A stretch of DNA of 64,000 nucleotides from DCFW01 sp963790715 (lineage in GTDB: Bacteria; Bacteroidota; Bacteroidia; Bacteroidales; Bacteroidaceae): the NCBI GenBank assembly GCA_963790715.1, contig CAWBPN010000018.1, positions 1-64,000 of the forward strand, given 5' to 3'. A program made the translations under genes and the position numbers. Position 1 is the stretch's first letter. Every line of letters begins with the position of its first letter. Below, piece after piece: positions 1 to 7,900 of this stretch. Below the pieces are notes generated by a model. That model ran no database searches, was not told the DNA's origin, and saw only the letters and a program-made list of their open reading frames with translations.

Positions 1-961
1 TACCACCGTCTTCTACATGGGTTGTCTCATCACCCGGTTTGTTTTGTAAATTTTCGATCTGAGTATTCAGTTCGATAATCTTAGTGTCCTTTTCGGTTAT
101 AGAATCTTCCTTTGCTTTTACAGCATCGTTGATAGCCTTAACCTGATCTTCGGTAAACGTTACTTTACCGTCTTTGTCGAATTCAATCCCTTTTACGTTC
201 AGGATGGAATTCACATTCAAGTAATCTTCTTTCATTTTTATTGTCGTGTTATCTTGTGTTTGTGGTGTATCGTCAGCTTTATGACCAAGCAGGTTATCAA
301 GCTTTTGTACAATAGTTGCCAACAGTCCGGGTGTTTTATCTTCCGGTTTTTCGTCTTTGTTTGACACCTGAACCGGTGTAAGCCCGAATGCGTTTAACTT
401 TGTGTTAAGCACAGCATAATCTACCTTTTCATTTTCGCCCTCTTCAATAATTTCATCAACAAAACCGATCTCTTTTGCTTCATCGGCTGTCAACCAGCTA
501 CCGTCTTTAAGTATGTCTGCAATGTCATTGATACTTTTCTTGCATTTGGCAGCATATAACGACGCAAGGACCAAATCAATCTTATCATTTTGCAACTTGT
601 TTTCTTTAAGTTGCTCAATGAGTTCTTGAATCTGATCTGAGTTATATTGTCCCCATGCATCTACCCAGTTAGAGACTTTATGCACCAGAAACATAGCATA
701 CTTAGACATACACACTTTTTTAGCTCCCATTGCAATAATGGTAGCCGCTGAAGCGGTGAAACCGAAAATGTAGGCAGTAACATCACCGTGGTCAACGAAC
801 TGTTGCCGAATATCAAGAGCATCATCGACGGAGCCACCAAGTGATGAAATTTTGACGTTAACCGGTTTACCTTGATAACCGGATATAGCATTACGAACGA
901 AGTTCTTGCTATAACCGTAACAGCCGATCATGTCATCAATTGTAATTTGATATTTATTCAT
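1..961 (-). CDS. ClpP-like phage prohead (head maturation) protease, 3' part cut by window edge
   Basis: Read by hand on the minus strand from the ATG at 961; the frame is open to the window edge, so at least 320 codons. The N-terminal about 170 residues are a ClpP/SppA-type serine protease: a KISSLGGSV segment (37-45), the nucleophile Ser71 in FTASAATI, His94 in MFLVHKV, and an Asp from the 146-160 stretch before EIGFVDEI. In tailed phages such proteins cleave the scaffold or capsid during head maturation. After residue 220 comes a lysine- and glutamate-rich, coiled-coil-like tail (KAKEDSITEKDTKIIEL), as in protease-scaffold fusions. It is the last of three minus-strand genes; portal, terminase or capsid genes would be expected to the left, outside the window. 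The family is clear, and its exact substrate is inferred. Confidence 0.85.
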   Translation of the reverse strand, partial: MNKYQITIDDMIGCYGYSKNFVRNAISGYQGKPVNVKISSLGGSVDDALDIRQQFVDHGDVTAYIFGFTASAATIIAMGAKKVCMSKYAMFLVHKVSNWVDAWGQYNSDQIQELIEQLKENKLQNDKIDLVLASLYAAKCKKSINDIADILKDGSWLTADEAKEIGFVDEIIEEGENEKVDYAVLNTKLNAFGLTPVQVSNKDEKPEDKTPGLLATIVQKLDNLLGHKADDTPQTQDNTTIKMKEDYLNVNSILNVKGIEFDKDGKVTFTEDQVKAINDAVKAKEDSITEKDTKIIELNTQIENLQNKPGDETTHVEDGG

Positions 962-1014
962 ATTGCCTTTATTTTGAGACAATATTAATAAATGCGTACG
1001 GTGTCTAAAAAGAC

Positions 1015-1425
1015 TTATATAATAGGTATCTCTGCGATATAACGTTGTGTATAAGTTACAATCAGTGTATTTGTCGCTTTACCTGCCGGTTCGTTAGGAT
1101 ATGTTTCCGAATTGTTGATAATCGGATACGGGCGTGTTTCCGTTCCTATCAAATATTTTTCTCCGGTTACAGTAGTTACACGAAACACATACTTTTTGTT
1201 TCCGACGTGAAAACGTTCAAGTGTTACGACGGTAAGTTTCATTGTATATAATCTCACCTTATTATCCAACTTATCGGATATATCAATTTGGGATAAACCG
1301 ATAGAATCTAAAACAGTGAAATCGCCATCGCTGTCAACAACTATATACCAGTCATCAATTATATTTGTTTTTTTGATGCAATCAGCTTCTATAACTTCAA
1401 CTTTATTAATAAACTTCTTTTCCAT
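1015..1425 (-). CDS. Unrecognised phage-region protein, about 136 aa
   Basis: I do not recognise the family. The open frame runs from 1470, but the ATG at 1425 (MEKKFIN) is preferred because it reduces the overlap with the upstream gene to 20 bp. The product is soluble, mostly beta-strand-like (alternating IVVDSDGDFTVL, MKLTVVTLERFHVG, YVFRVTTVTGEKYLIG), has no signal peptide or membrane segment, and ends in PII. It sits between another unknown gene and the ClpP-like prohead protease on the same strand, so it probably belongs to the prophage structural or packaging module. No catalytic motif is visible. Confidence 0.6.
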   Translation of the reverse strand: MEKKFINKVEVIEADCIKKTNIIDDWYIVVDSDGDFTVLDSIGLSQIDISDKLDNKVRLYTMKLTVVTLERFHVGNKKYVFRVTTVTGEKYLIGTETRPYPIINNSETYPNEPAGKATNTLIVTYTQRYIAEIPII

Positions 1426-1945
1426 ATCTGTTCGGTGTTGTTCGGAGTTGTACGAAATCAAGGTTATCATCCGTACGTTTCCGTGTTAAACTATTTAAAA
1501 ATATGCCTTTCTTTCCGTAAGCCTTGCGGATGCGGTAATATTTCTGCCTTACAGCTTCCGTGTGGTCATCATCTATGCCGTGCATTTCACACCATGCAGA
1601 AATAGTTTTATTTAGTCCTACACTACCGTCAAACATCGTTCCGAGTTCCGCCCACATGTTTTGACGAAACAAATCTTCAATGGTTTCTACTAATGCCAGT
1701 TTAGCATGTTGCCCGAAATAATTATACGTTGCCGTCGGTTTGGCTTTGGATTCAGGAATAACAATTCTTGTTAGTCCAGGTGCCATTACTTCAGGCTGCT
1801 TGTCTTTAGGAAGTTTTTGAAGAAAACGACGTATAATTGCATTCTCGTTTGACTGTGCAGGAAAACGCACCGGATCACCTAAAGAATTGGTTAACCACTC
1901 CGATAGGTACTTCTCTAATTTCAAATATATCACAAAGTTGCTCAT
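1406..1945 (-). CDS. Unrecognised phage-region protein, 179 aa
   Basis: No recognised domain. The open frame begins at 1996, but the ATG at 1945 (MSNFVIYLKLEKYLSEWL) is chosen because a promoter-like -33/-7 pair (1994-1997 and 1965-1972) lies just upstream of it and would lie inside the longer version. The protein has a Trp-containing N-terminal helix, a segment LGDPVRFPAQSNENAIIRRFLQKLP, and a basic C-terminal half (KYYRIRKAYGKKGIFLNSLTRKR), which suggests nucleic-acid or structural binding. It is first in a minus-strand run of three that ends with the prohead protease. I infer membership of the prophage; the function is unknown. Confidence 0.6.
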   Translation of the reverse strand: MSNFVIYLKLEKYLSEWLTNSLGDPVRFPAQSNENAIIRRFLQKLPKDKQPEVMAPGLTRIVIPESKAKPTATYNYFGQHAKLALVETIEDLFRQNMWAELGTMFDGSVGLNKTISAWCEMHGIDDDHTEAVRQKYYRIRKAYGKKGIFLNSLTRKRTDDNLDFVQLRTTPNRYGKEVY

Positions 1946-1964
1946 ATATAACTGATTTTCAATA

Positions 1965-1997
1965 CAAATATAGTATTTATGTTTGATTTTAAGCAAA
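1965..1997 (-). promoter_or_regulatory. Bacteroidota-type promoter for the minus-strand late phage genes
   Basis: On the minus strand TTTG (1997-1994) is followed after 21 bp by TATATTTG (1972-1965), matching the Bacteroidota consensus TTTG/TAnnTTTG. The predicted transcription start lies just upstream of the ATG at 1945. Confidence 0.5.
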
Positions 1998-2049
1998 ATC
2001 AGTCATATAAACTTTATCAGAATAAACATGTATTTCCCTGCATATCGAA

Positions 2050-2257
2050 ACTACACCCACTACAAAATATTTATTGCACTGATAATGAGAAGATTAATAA
2101 CTTCAGACCTATTTACAAGTAAGACTACATTTGTAGTTTTGTAAGAAAAATGTAGTAAAAAGTAAAATAGAAAAAAAGTGTAGTAGCATGTAGTATTAAT
2201 GTAGCAGCCATTATTTTACATTATCTATCTCTTTTTCAGTAATGTAGATAATGTAGT
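2050..2257. repeat. Clustered ACTACA/TGTAGT hexamers next to the primase gene
   Basis: This non-coding stretch holds ACTACA at 2050, 2059 and 2124, then TGTAGT at 2132, 2151, 2179, 2189 and 2252, with variants TGTAGC (2200) and TGTAGA (2243). The copies are inverted around about 2130 in AT-rich DNA. The layout resembles iterons of a replication origin or a regulator-binding array beside the primase (2387-5605). The function is inferred only from position. Confidence 0.45.
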
Positions 2258-2327
2258 GAATGTATTTAAAAAATATATCATACATGAGAGCAATATTATT
2301 CACAGATACATATATGCTATAATATAA

Positions 2328-2357
2328 GAATAGCCGAACTTCACAGCCCGGCTATTC
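2328..2357 (-). terminator. Hairpin after the primase gene
   Basis: GAATAGCCG (2328-2336) pairs perfectly with CGGCTATTC (2349-2357) around a 12-nt loop, 30 bp beyond the primase stop. The T-run on the minus strand is weak (TTCTTATATTA), so termination is likely but may be incomplete. Confidence 0.5.
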
Positions 2358-2386
2358 AAGAAACAATGATTAATGAATATCAAGTA

Positions 2387-5300
2387 CTAGAAAGGTAAGT
2401 TTTCCGGTACTTTACTATTATCTATATTTTCATCTTCTATTATATCTTCGGTACCCATTTCAAGTTCTATGTCAAAATGAGACTTCAGTGCGTCATAATC
2501 AAAACACATCGGTTGTCTCACTACAGTAGCCTTACTATATCTAGTTTGCCCCATTTTATCAGTCTCACCAATGCTTACTTCTTGCCCCCTTTGGATACAC
2601 TTAAATCGTACTGATGACATTTTGCCAAGATATGCCACATTATTCATTAAATAATATTTCAAAGATTCTATAGGGAGGACATTATCTCCGACCTGTCTAC
2701 CGAATTTTTTATATAACATGAAAATTCTATTAGGAAGAATACGGAGTATTTGATGAGCCGGGTTAAATATTGCTTCATCTTTGATTTTGTCAGTCTTCAC
2801 TTTGGTCATATAGTCTAAACGAAAATCGGCATTAGTAAATATTTCGCCTTCCTGAAACAAATAATTGACAACTCTCCAAAAATTACCCAATTCATTATTA
2901 CTATTACATTCACTATTTTGCATTCTAATGCCTCGGATAACAACCTTAAGAATATCATTATAAGTAAAAGGTAAATCTACCAATTGCTCAAGCGTACAAA
3001 ATGCAGCTAATGGTATCACCCAGTTCTGTTGTATGCGATCTTCAATATTTTCATCAATAAATGTATTATTCAAGTCTGTCATACACTTATTATAGTTATC
3101 ATAAAAACCTGATTCCATAACAGGACGTAATCGCAATAATTTTAGCACTAAATGTGAAAGCCCCATCTTACGAATATCACGAAGTTCATTAAACCTTCTT
3201 TTCTCTTCAATCGTAAAAGTCGTTTTATTAAAGGTCAAATATATCAACCTTGAGAACAATGCAATATCAATTGTCGGCATTTCTTGCCCTGACAAAATAA
3301 CTCCACAATCAACTGAAGTAATCTCTCGTTTCTTATCCAGATCCATATTCATGCGGGAACGTCCGGCGCCATCCCATAATCCTTTTAAGAACTCACGCTT
3401 ATCAATATCAATCGTATTTTTGTACTCATCAATATGGACGAGAGCATTTGCACATTGAGCCACTAAATCTGCCATAGCTGCTATTGTCGAATTTTGTATA
3501 TTCGGAGGAGTATTGCCAATAATAAAAAAACTCATTAATGAATGGCCAAGCTCTGATTTACCGGAACCTTTAGGACCAAACAAATCTAAGATCGGAAAAC
3601 TTTTAGTATAGCTCACAATGATATCACGAAATAAAGTGGCCAATAAAAAGCATAAACCAAGTTTTGCATTATCACCAAAAACTCCTATTAACTTCTCGGC
3701 ATAATCGTGAAAACTAATATTTGAATAATTGAGATGCACAAACTTGCGTTCAAACTGAAATAGTTTCACATCATCTTTATAAATTTTGGACTGTGCCGGC
3801 AAATAAAAATTACCAGCCTTAAGACGAACAATGCCATATTCGTCAACCTGATGCCAATCTGTATCATATGCTCCATTGCCAAAAGCAAAGAAGCCTTTGC
3901 GTTGCCAACCAAGTTGTTTCACTTCAACCGCCGTCTCGGTTTGTTCGTACAAATAGAGTTTTAGTTTGGTCAATTCCCTATCAGTGGCCAACCACACATA
4001 ATTACCCAATCCCTCAATCTTCTGTTTGAATTTAGAAAGAGAAACAAGATCCTCTTGCTTCATTTCAACAATCTCTTTTTGATTATTTTGATTCGTGATT
4101 TTATATAAACGTTTGGGCAAAATAGAATCTTTAATATGAAATAACGGTTTCATGGTAAAGTTACTCCAGGCAAATTCATCACCATCTTTTGTCATACTGC
4201 AGTAAGCTCCATTATTCTCATAAAATCCATATTTGCTATAATCATTCCGATCAATCTTCTTGCTCTCTTCCATTACGGCATCAGCATGTTTTTTGCGCTT
4301 TGCCCGGCGCATTGCTGAAGACCATGTCGACTTGCTGGCGTAATTGCTCAAGTCATTCAGATACATTTCTTCTTTTACATCATCTTTGAGGGCACTTATC
4401 ATCGCACAAATTTCATTCATTACGTTGATTTTGTCCTCATTCGTATCTGCATCCATAAAACGATATCGGGCAAACCAATTAATAAAGTCCTCTTCTTTAA
4501 GTGATTCGAATTTGTGGATATCCGAGCAATAGCTTCCAGGATCCTGCTTCGTATTGCCTTTACCAATAGGAATCTCACGAACCGAAACAAAGCAGCCTTG
4601 ATTTAAAGCAATGCATCCATTTTTCATCACAGCTTTAATCCCGGTACCATACTTCTCATTCCCTTTAATACTATCGGCATCAGGAATGAAACAAATCTTT
4701 TGGGCATATTTTTTGATACACTCAAACTGCTCCTTTGTCCATGCGGATCCAAGCGAAGCAATCGAGTTATTCACTCCAATCTTTTGTAAAGACATCACAT
4801 CCGGAGCACCTTCAACACAATAAAATTTGCCAGACCTAGCAGCTTCACGAACGGCCAGATCTATACCAAATATCGTTTTTGACTTAGAATATAACTGACT
4901 TTCGCTTGAATTCATATATTTAGCAACGCCATCCACGCCGCTAATATCCCTGGCTGTAAATGCGATCACACGGTGATACCTATCACGTATCGGAATAATA
5001 ATTCTATCACGATAAAAGTCATATACTGAATGATTCTTATTATTATCCTTCAGCAAACCAAGCTCTTTCATCAAGTCAATGCTCAACCCTTTGCATACAG
5101 CATAATCATATAGACCGGTCCATCCTTTACCGGCATAACCTATCCCCATCTCCTGGACATAGTCACTGCCCCATCGGTCTTCTGCATATATCTTAGCTTG
5201 CGCAGCATCTTTAGTGCCAAAAGTTTCAGCATAAAATTTTTGACACTCCTCGTTGATAATGAGCATTGACTCATATTTTTGCCGACGATTTATTTCGTCG

Positions 5301-5605
5301 GGAGTAAGCGACTCTTCTTCAACCTCTATGCCATACTTACAAGCCAACCATTTAATTGCTTCAGGAAAACTAAAACCCTCATGCCTCATTAAAAAAGAGA
5401 TCGCATTGCCTCCTGTAGCACATGCTCCAAAACAGTGCCAGGTATTACGTGCCGGATCAACCTTAAAACTTGGCGTTTTCTCTTGATGAAATGGGCAACA
5501 AGCGACAAACAACCGACCTTTTTTCTGCAGTTGTATAAAGCCACTTATTACATCTACAATATCAGTCCTATCAAGGACTTGCTCTATTACTTGTTCATTA
5601 ATCAT
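2387..5605 (-). CDS. DNA primase (CHC2 zinc finger + TOPRIM) fused to a P-loop ATPase/helicase-like domain
   Basis: A 1072-residue phage replication protein. Residues 1-100 are a DnaG-type zinc finger: Cys37-Pro-Phe-His40 and Cys58-Phe-Gly-Ala-Cys62, the second pair spaced CX3C rather than the usual CX2C. Residues 200-330 contain the TOPRIM core with Glu265 (VEGAPD) and Asp309-Ala-Asp311. The C-terminal half has a Walker A motif GPKGSGKS near residues 674-681 and a Walker B-like ALVHIDEYKN near 721-730, so priming and an ATPase are joined in one chain. It would make primers on single-stranded DNA at the prophage origin. It is the last gene of the minus-strand early operon, followed by a hairpin and hexamer repeats that could be its origin. 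Whether the ATPase unwinds DNA is inferred. Confidence 0.85.
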   Translation of the reverse strand: MINEQVIEQVLDRTDIVDVISGFIQLQKKGRLFVACCPFHQEKTPSFKVDPARNTWHCFGACATGGNAISFLMRHEGFSFPEAIKWLACKYGIEVEEESLTPDEINRRQKYESMLIINEECQKFYAETFGTKDAAQAKIYAEDRWGSDYVQEMGIGYAGKGWTGLYDYAVCKGLSIDLMKELGLLKDNNKNHSVYDFYRDRIIIPIRDRYHRVIAFTARDISGVDGVAKYMNSSESQLYSKSKTIFGIDLAVREAARSGKFYCVEGAPDVMSLQKIGVNNSIASLGSAWTKEQFECIKKYAQKICFIPDADSIKGNEKYGTGIKAVMKNGCIALNQGCFVSVREIPIGKGNTKQDPGSYCSDIHKFESLKEEDFINWFARYRFMDADTNEDKINVMNEICAMISALKDDVKEEMYLNDLSNYASKSTWSSAMRRAKRKKHADAVMEESKKIDRNDYSKYGFYENNGAYCSMTKDGDEFAWSNFTMKPLFHIKDSILPKRLYKITNQNNQKEIVEMKQEDLVSLSKFKQKIEGLGNYVWLATDRELTKLKLYLYEQTETAVEVKQLGWQRKGFFAFGNGAYDTDWHQVDEYGIVRLKAGNFYLPAQSKIYKDDVKLFQFERKFVHLNYSNISFHDYAEKLIGVFGDNAKLGLCFLLATLFRDIIVSYTKSFPILDLFGPKGSGKSELGHSLMSFFIIGNTPPNIQNSTIAAMADLVAQCANALVHIDEYKNTIDIDKREFLKGLWDGAGRSRMNMDLDKKREITSVDCGVILSGQEMPTIDIALFSRLIYLTFNKTTFTIEEKRRFNELRDIRKMGLSHLVLKLLRLRPVMESGFYDNYNKCMTDLNNTFIDENIEDRIQQNWVIPLAAFCTLEQLVDLPFTYNDILKVVIRGIRMQNSECNSNNELGNFWRVVNYLFQEGEIFTNADFRLDYMTKVKTDKIKDEAIFNPAHQILRILPNRIFMLYKKFGRQVGDNVLPIESLKYYLMNNVAYLGKMSSVRFKCIQRGQEVSIGETDKMGQTRYSKATVVRQPMCFDYDALKSHFDIELEMGTEDIIEDENIDNSKVPENLPF

Positions 5606-5625
5606 TTTGTTTCTCTTATCTTAGT

Positions 5626-5694
5626 TTATAAAGCCAAAGCACAAAGTATTCCAAATATCAAGCAAATCGACCACGCTATAATCAATCTTCTCAT
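5626..5694 (-). CDS. Possible 22-aa single-span membrane micropeptide
   Basis: An ATG at 5694, 1 bp past the antirepressor stop codon, opens a 22-codon frame (MRRLIIAWSICLIFGILCAL plus two residues). It has two arginines followed by one hydrophobic span, the form of a small inner-membrane peptide with its N-terminus inside. It lies between the antirepressor and the primase in the same operon. Tiny membrane peptides are common in phage early regions, but so short a frame could arise by chance. Confidence 0.35.
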   Translation of the reverse strand: MRRLIIAWSICLIFGILCALAL

Positions 5695-5695
5695 A

Positions 5696-6094
5696 TTAAT
5701 TGAATGAAGTTTCTTTGGGTAGTTTCTTATTTTCAAACCTCCCAAATAGTCTATTTGCAAAATAGTCATACAACCTTTTCTTACTTTTAAAAACGTTTTC
5801 ATATGCATCTCCTCTAACCTTTAATAGGTTGATGGTAAACAGCCATCCCAGGACGTAACGGGTAGGAATGCAACACATACTATATGTCTTACCATCTCTA
5901 CCTATTTGAGGTACGCGGCACAACACAGTAGATAATATCTTATCATTTTTGATTTTTTTTAATTGTCTTGATACGTCAACACGTAAGGCTTGACATATTG
6001 GTCTAATGGGAATCAATTGTTCATCACTTGTGGAAAAGATATCCACATTATTCACTCTTACTAAAACTTTTGTATCCATAACTTTAAAATTCAT
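5696..6094 (-). CDS. P22_AR_N-type phage antirepressor domain protein
   Basis: 132 residues matching the N-terminal domain of P22-type antirepressors: IPIRPICQALRVDVSRQLKKIKND (residues 28-51), CRVPQIGRDGKTYSM (59-73) and the following CIPTRYVLGWLFTIN. In this family the N-terminal domain usually binds DNA or a repressor and is attached to a separate C-terminal domain. Here the protein stops after a lysine-rich helix (FKSKKRLYDYFANRLFGRF), so it is a single-domain form. Its start overlaps the end of the upstream 61-aa gene by 11 bp, which indicates translational coupling. In this operon opposite an XRE repressor it may counteract that repressor during induction, or control the membrane peptide and primase. 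The family call is strong and the role inferred. Confidence 0.75.
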   Translation of the reverse strand: MNFKVMDTKVLVRVNNVDIFSTSDEQLIPIRPICQALRVDVSRQLKKIKNDKILSTVLCRVPQIGRDGKTYSMCCIPTRYVLGWLFTINLLKVRGDAYENVFKSKKRLYDYFANRLFGRFENKKLPKETSFN

Positions 6095-6269
6095 TTTGTT
6101 TATAATCCGGATGTAACCGAATATATTCTTTTACTATACCAATTTCTTTGTCTATCTCTTTTTCAAGAACCATTACTGTTCTCAAATCATTAATATTTCT
6201 GCTTTTGTAATAGCTCCTTTGTGCTTCACGCATTTCAGCGACCTTGCTAAAAAACTGTTTTGACGTCAT
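6084..6269 (-). CDS. Small charged helical protein of the phage early operon, 61 aa
   Basis: No recognised domain. The 61 residues are almost wholly helical and charged (KVAEMREAQRSYYKSRN, MVLEKEIDKEIGIVKEY), consistent with a short coiled coil. The stop overlaps the antirepressor start by 11 bp and the start overlaps the LuxR-type gene by 23 bp, so it is translated as part of a compact operon. Overlaps at both ends and a coding-like composition support a real gene; the function is unknown. Confidence 0.6.
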   Translation of the reverse strand: MTSKQFFSKVAEMREAQRSYYKSRNINDLRTVMVLEKEIDKEIGIVKEYIRLHPDYKQNEF

Positions 6270-6813
6270 GTTCGATAGATTTATACCAGGATACGATTTG
6301 TCCTATCGTACGGACCTTCAATCTTATCTTGATGTTATTAATATGATTATACACCGTACGAAGTGAAATACTGTTATCAGATGCAATCTCTTCAGGAGTT
6401 TTTGTACACAATAACATAGCAATTTCTGTTTCACGATCCGAGAGTTTGGTTTTCATCTTCGGATTACACAACATATATTCAAATTTACATTCACCACGAA
6501 GTGGGCAAGGTACTTGTTCAAAATTCCATGTACCAAAAGAATCTATGTCAAGCTGCTGAGTATCATACGCTCCAAAATTGCAACGAACAAAACGATGTAT
6601 CATTAAATACTCGTAATATCGTTTATTCATGCTTGATTTTGAATAAATCTCACTTAAACATTTGAAAGCATCCGGCCACAATTCATTTATGACTGACAAC
6701 ATATTCTCTATAATGTCCGTATGAGATTCATTTAAGATGAACATTGCCTGGTCTACCTGCTTACAAGCGACATCACCACCCGGAGTATTATAAAACTCAA
6801 TATTAGTCAGCAT
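6247..6813 (-). CDS. LuxR-type HTH regulator with a Cys cluster, phage-associated
   Basis: 188 residues. The C-terminal part (about 122-180, LSDRETEIAMLLCTKTPEEI then ISLRTVYNHINNIKIRLKV) is a GerE/LuxR four-helix DNA-binding domain. There is no receiver domain or phosphorylatable Asp in the N-terminal half, so it is not a standard response regulator. Cys78, Cys103, Cys109 and Cys116 surround the linker just before the HTH (CPLRGECKFEYMLC) and could bind Zn or an Fe-S cluster. It overlaps the next gene (23 bp) and the previous one (11 bp) in the operon opposite the XRE repressor, where it probably activates or times phage genes. Metal binding is inference from the Cys spacing. Confidence 0.7.
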   Translation of the reverse strand: MLTNIEFYNTPGGDVACKQVDQAMFILNESHTDIIENMLSVINELWPDAFKCLSEIYSKSSMNKRYYEYLMIHRFVRCNFGAYDTQQLDIDSFGTWNFEQVPCPLRGECKFEYMLCNPKMKTKLSDRETEIAMLLCTKTPEEIASDNSISLRTVYNHINNIKIRLKVRTIGQIVSWYKSIEHDVKTVF

Positions 6814-7000
6814 TTTGTATCATTTTTTCGATTGCTTCACGCTCCAGCTTGCTCCAATTGTCATGTGACAGTTTGTAAAAAACAGTTGGATAGCAGATAT
6901 CACATCTATCCATAACCTCTTTTATGAATTGAGACTTTTCGCTTCTCTTCAAACCTCTGTAATGAGTATTTATACTCACTTTTTCATTTTTTATCATCAT
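6803..7000 (-). CDS. Small protein opening the phage early operon, 65 aa
   Basis: The open frame starts at 7042, but the ATG at 7000 (MMIKNEKVSINTHY) is taken because the -7 box at 7040-7047 would otherwise lie in the coding sequence. The product is basic at the start and helical afterwards (SQFIKEVMDRCDICYPTVFYKLS), with a possible small HTH-like shape. It is the first gene downstream of the operator at 7063-7086 and overlaps the LuxR-type gene by 11 bp. The position suggests a Cro- or excisionase-like regulator, but no family motif proves it. Confidence 0.55.
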   Translation of the reverse strand: MMIKNEKVSINTHYRGLKRSEKSQFIKEVMDRCDICYPTVFYKLSHDNWSKLEREAIEKMIQNAD

Positions 7001-7039
7001 TGTAATGTCTGATTTAATTATTATTACTAATTTTAATGG

Positions 7040-7086
7040 CAAAACTAATATATGTTTTCATAAAATCAAACTTATATGTTTGATTT
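7040..7086. promoter_or_regulatory. Phage-switch operator and early promoter
   Basis: AAATCAAAC (7063-7071) and GTTTGATTT (7078-7086) form a perfect 9-bp inverted repeat around TTATAT. On the minus strand, TTTG (7070-7067, inside the left arm) is followed after exactly 19 bp by TAGTTTTG (7047-7040), a full consensus promoter for the early operon. The right arm carries the mirror-image TTTG (7079-7082) pointing to the XRE gene. A dimeric repressor bound here would cover the -33 region, which fits autoregulation plus repression of the early operon. Confidence 0.65.
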
Positions 7087-7119
7087 ATTAAGTTAAATAT
7101 TAATAAATACTTGATTGAT

Positions 7120-7491
7120 ATGTATAATGGAATGATTATCAAACAATTACTAAAAGAAAGAAATCTGAAGACTTCTGATCTTTTAGGTGCAATCGGATCA
7201 CAAAAAGCAAATTCGCTTACTCAACTAACGCACGGTAATCCAACTGTTGTAAGAATTGAAAAAGTAGCAGATTTCTTTAGTTGTTCTATGGATGTGTTTT
7301 TTGAAAGAAGCGTAGTTTTCACGCCCTATATGGGAAGTGTAATTGGTAATGGTAACTCAGTTGGTAATATAAATTCAGGTAGAGAACGTGAGCTCATGAC
7401 TCAAGTAGACTCTATGAAGATGTTACTTGACGAAAAGGATAAACGTATTAAAGCTCTAGAAGAAATGATAGATTTGCTAAAGAAGAGATAA
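7120..7491 (+). CDS. XRE-family HTH repressor with C-terminal coiled coil (phage CI-like)
   Basis: The open frame begins with a TTG at 7111; the ATG at 7120 is the likely start, giving 123 aa. The N-terminal about 55 residues are a Cro/CI-type helix-turn-helix (IIKQLLKERNLKTSDLLGAI, then PTVVRIEKVADFFSCSMDVFF). After a Gly/Asn-rich linker (GSVIGNGNSVGNINSG) the last about 35 residues are a heptad coiled coil (LMTQVDSMKMLLDEKDKRIKAL) for dimerisation. There is no S24 peptidase domain, so it is not a LexA-type self-cleaving repressor. It is divergent from the early operon across a perfect operator palindrome, as expected for the lysogeny repressor. Its transcript probably ends at the hairpin at 7636-7674. 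Confidence 0.75.
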   Translation: MYNGMIIKQLLKERNLKTSDLLGAIGSQKANSLTQLTHGNPTVVRIEKVADFFSCSMDVFFERSVVFTPYMGSVIGNGNSVGNINSGRERELMTQVDSMKMLLDEKDKRIKALEEMIDLLKKR

Positions 7492-7599
7492 GATATATAT
7501 GTTCGTTCATAATACGGACTAAACAAACATTAATAACTGAATATTGGAAATCGTATATAATTAATAATCAAATAATGGTTTTGCTTACGGTCTAGATTT

Positions 7600-7640
7600 T
7601 CGTACCCTATTGGATTCGAATCTCGCAGCTTCCGCAAGCG
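7600..7640 (+). other. tRNA T-arm-like remnant, possible attachment-site scar
   Basis: The stretch GGATTCGAATCTCGCAGC (about 7611-7628) resembles a tRNA T-loop and 3' acceptor side, directly beside the repressor and before a terminator. No complete cloverleaf folds from the surrounding bases. Because many integrases recombine in tRNA 3' ends, this may mark an att site or an old integration scar. The evidence is weak. Confidence 0.2.
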
Positions 7641-7674
7641 CAATACCTTTGTTAATCGAGGTTTTGCGCTTTTT
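7636..7674 (+). terminator. Terminator after the XRE repressor
   Basis: AAGCGCAA (7636-7643) pairs with TTGCGCTT (7664-7671); a further TACCT/AGGTT segment nearly pairs inside. TTTT follows. This fits an intrinsic terminator for the plus-strand repressor transcript. Confidence 0.6.
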
Positions 7675-7837
7675 GTCAAATATACTCGTACAAAAATGTT
7701 TTTTTAGAAAATCTTCTTCACTATTTATTTGATAATACCCCATGCTATTATTTTTATGTCATAACAAAAATATAAATTTTATTGTCTACTACAGTAATAA
7801 AATTTAATTTAAAAATATTTCTGATTACAAATAAAAA

Positions 7838-7861
7838 GGAGTTGCAAAAATGCAACTCCTA
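7838..7861 (-). terminator. Terminator after hicB
   Basis: AGGAGTTGCA (7838-7847) and TGCAACTCCT (7852-7861) form a perfect 10-bp stem with an AAAA loop. On the minus strand it is followed by TTTTTATTTG, a good U-tract, 40 bp after the hicB stop. Confidence 0.8.
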
Positions 7862-7900
7862 ATCAGATGGGCTAAATTGTTCGATTAAAGCCTATTATTT

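Noticed and set aside
5626..5808. A 60-aa ORF covering the antirepressor end
   Set aside because: Most of it overlaps the antirepressor in another frame. Only the last 22 codons after that gene are kept as a possible micropeptide.
7550..7640. Complete tRNA gene
   Set aside because: Only a T-arm-like piece is visible. No acceptor, D or anticodon arms pair up.
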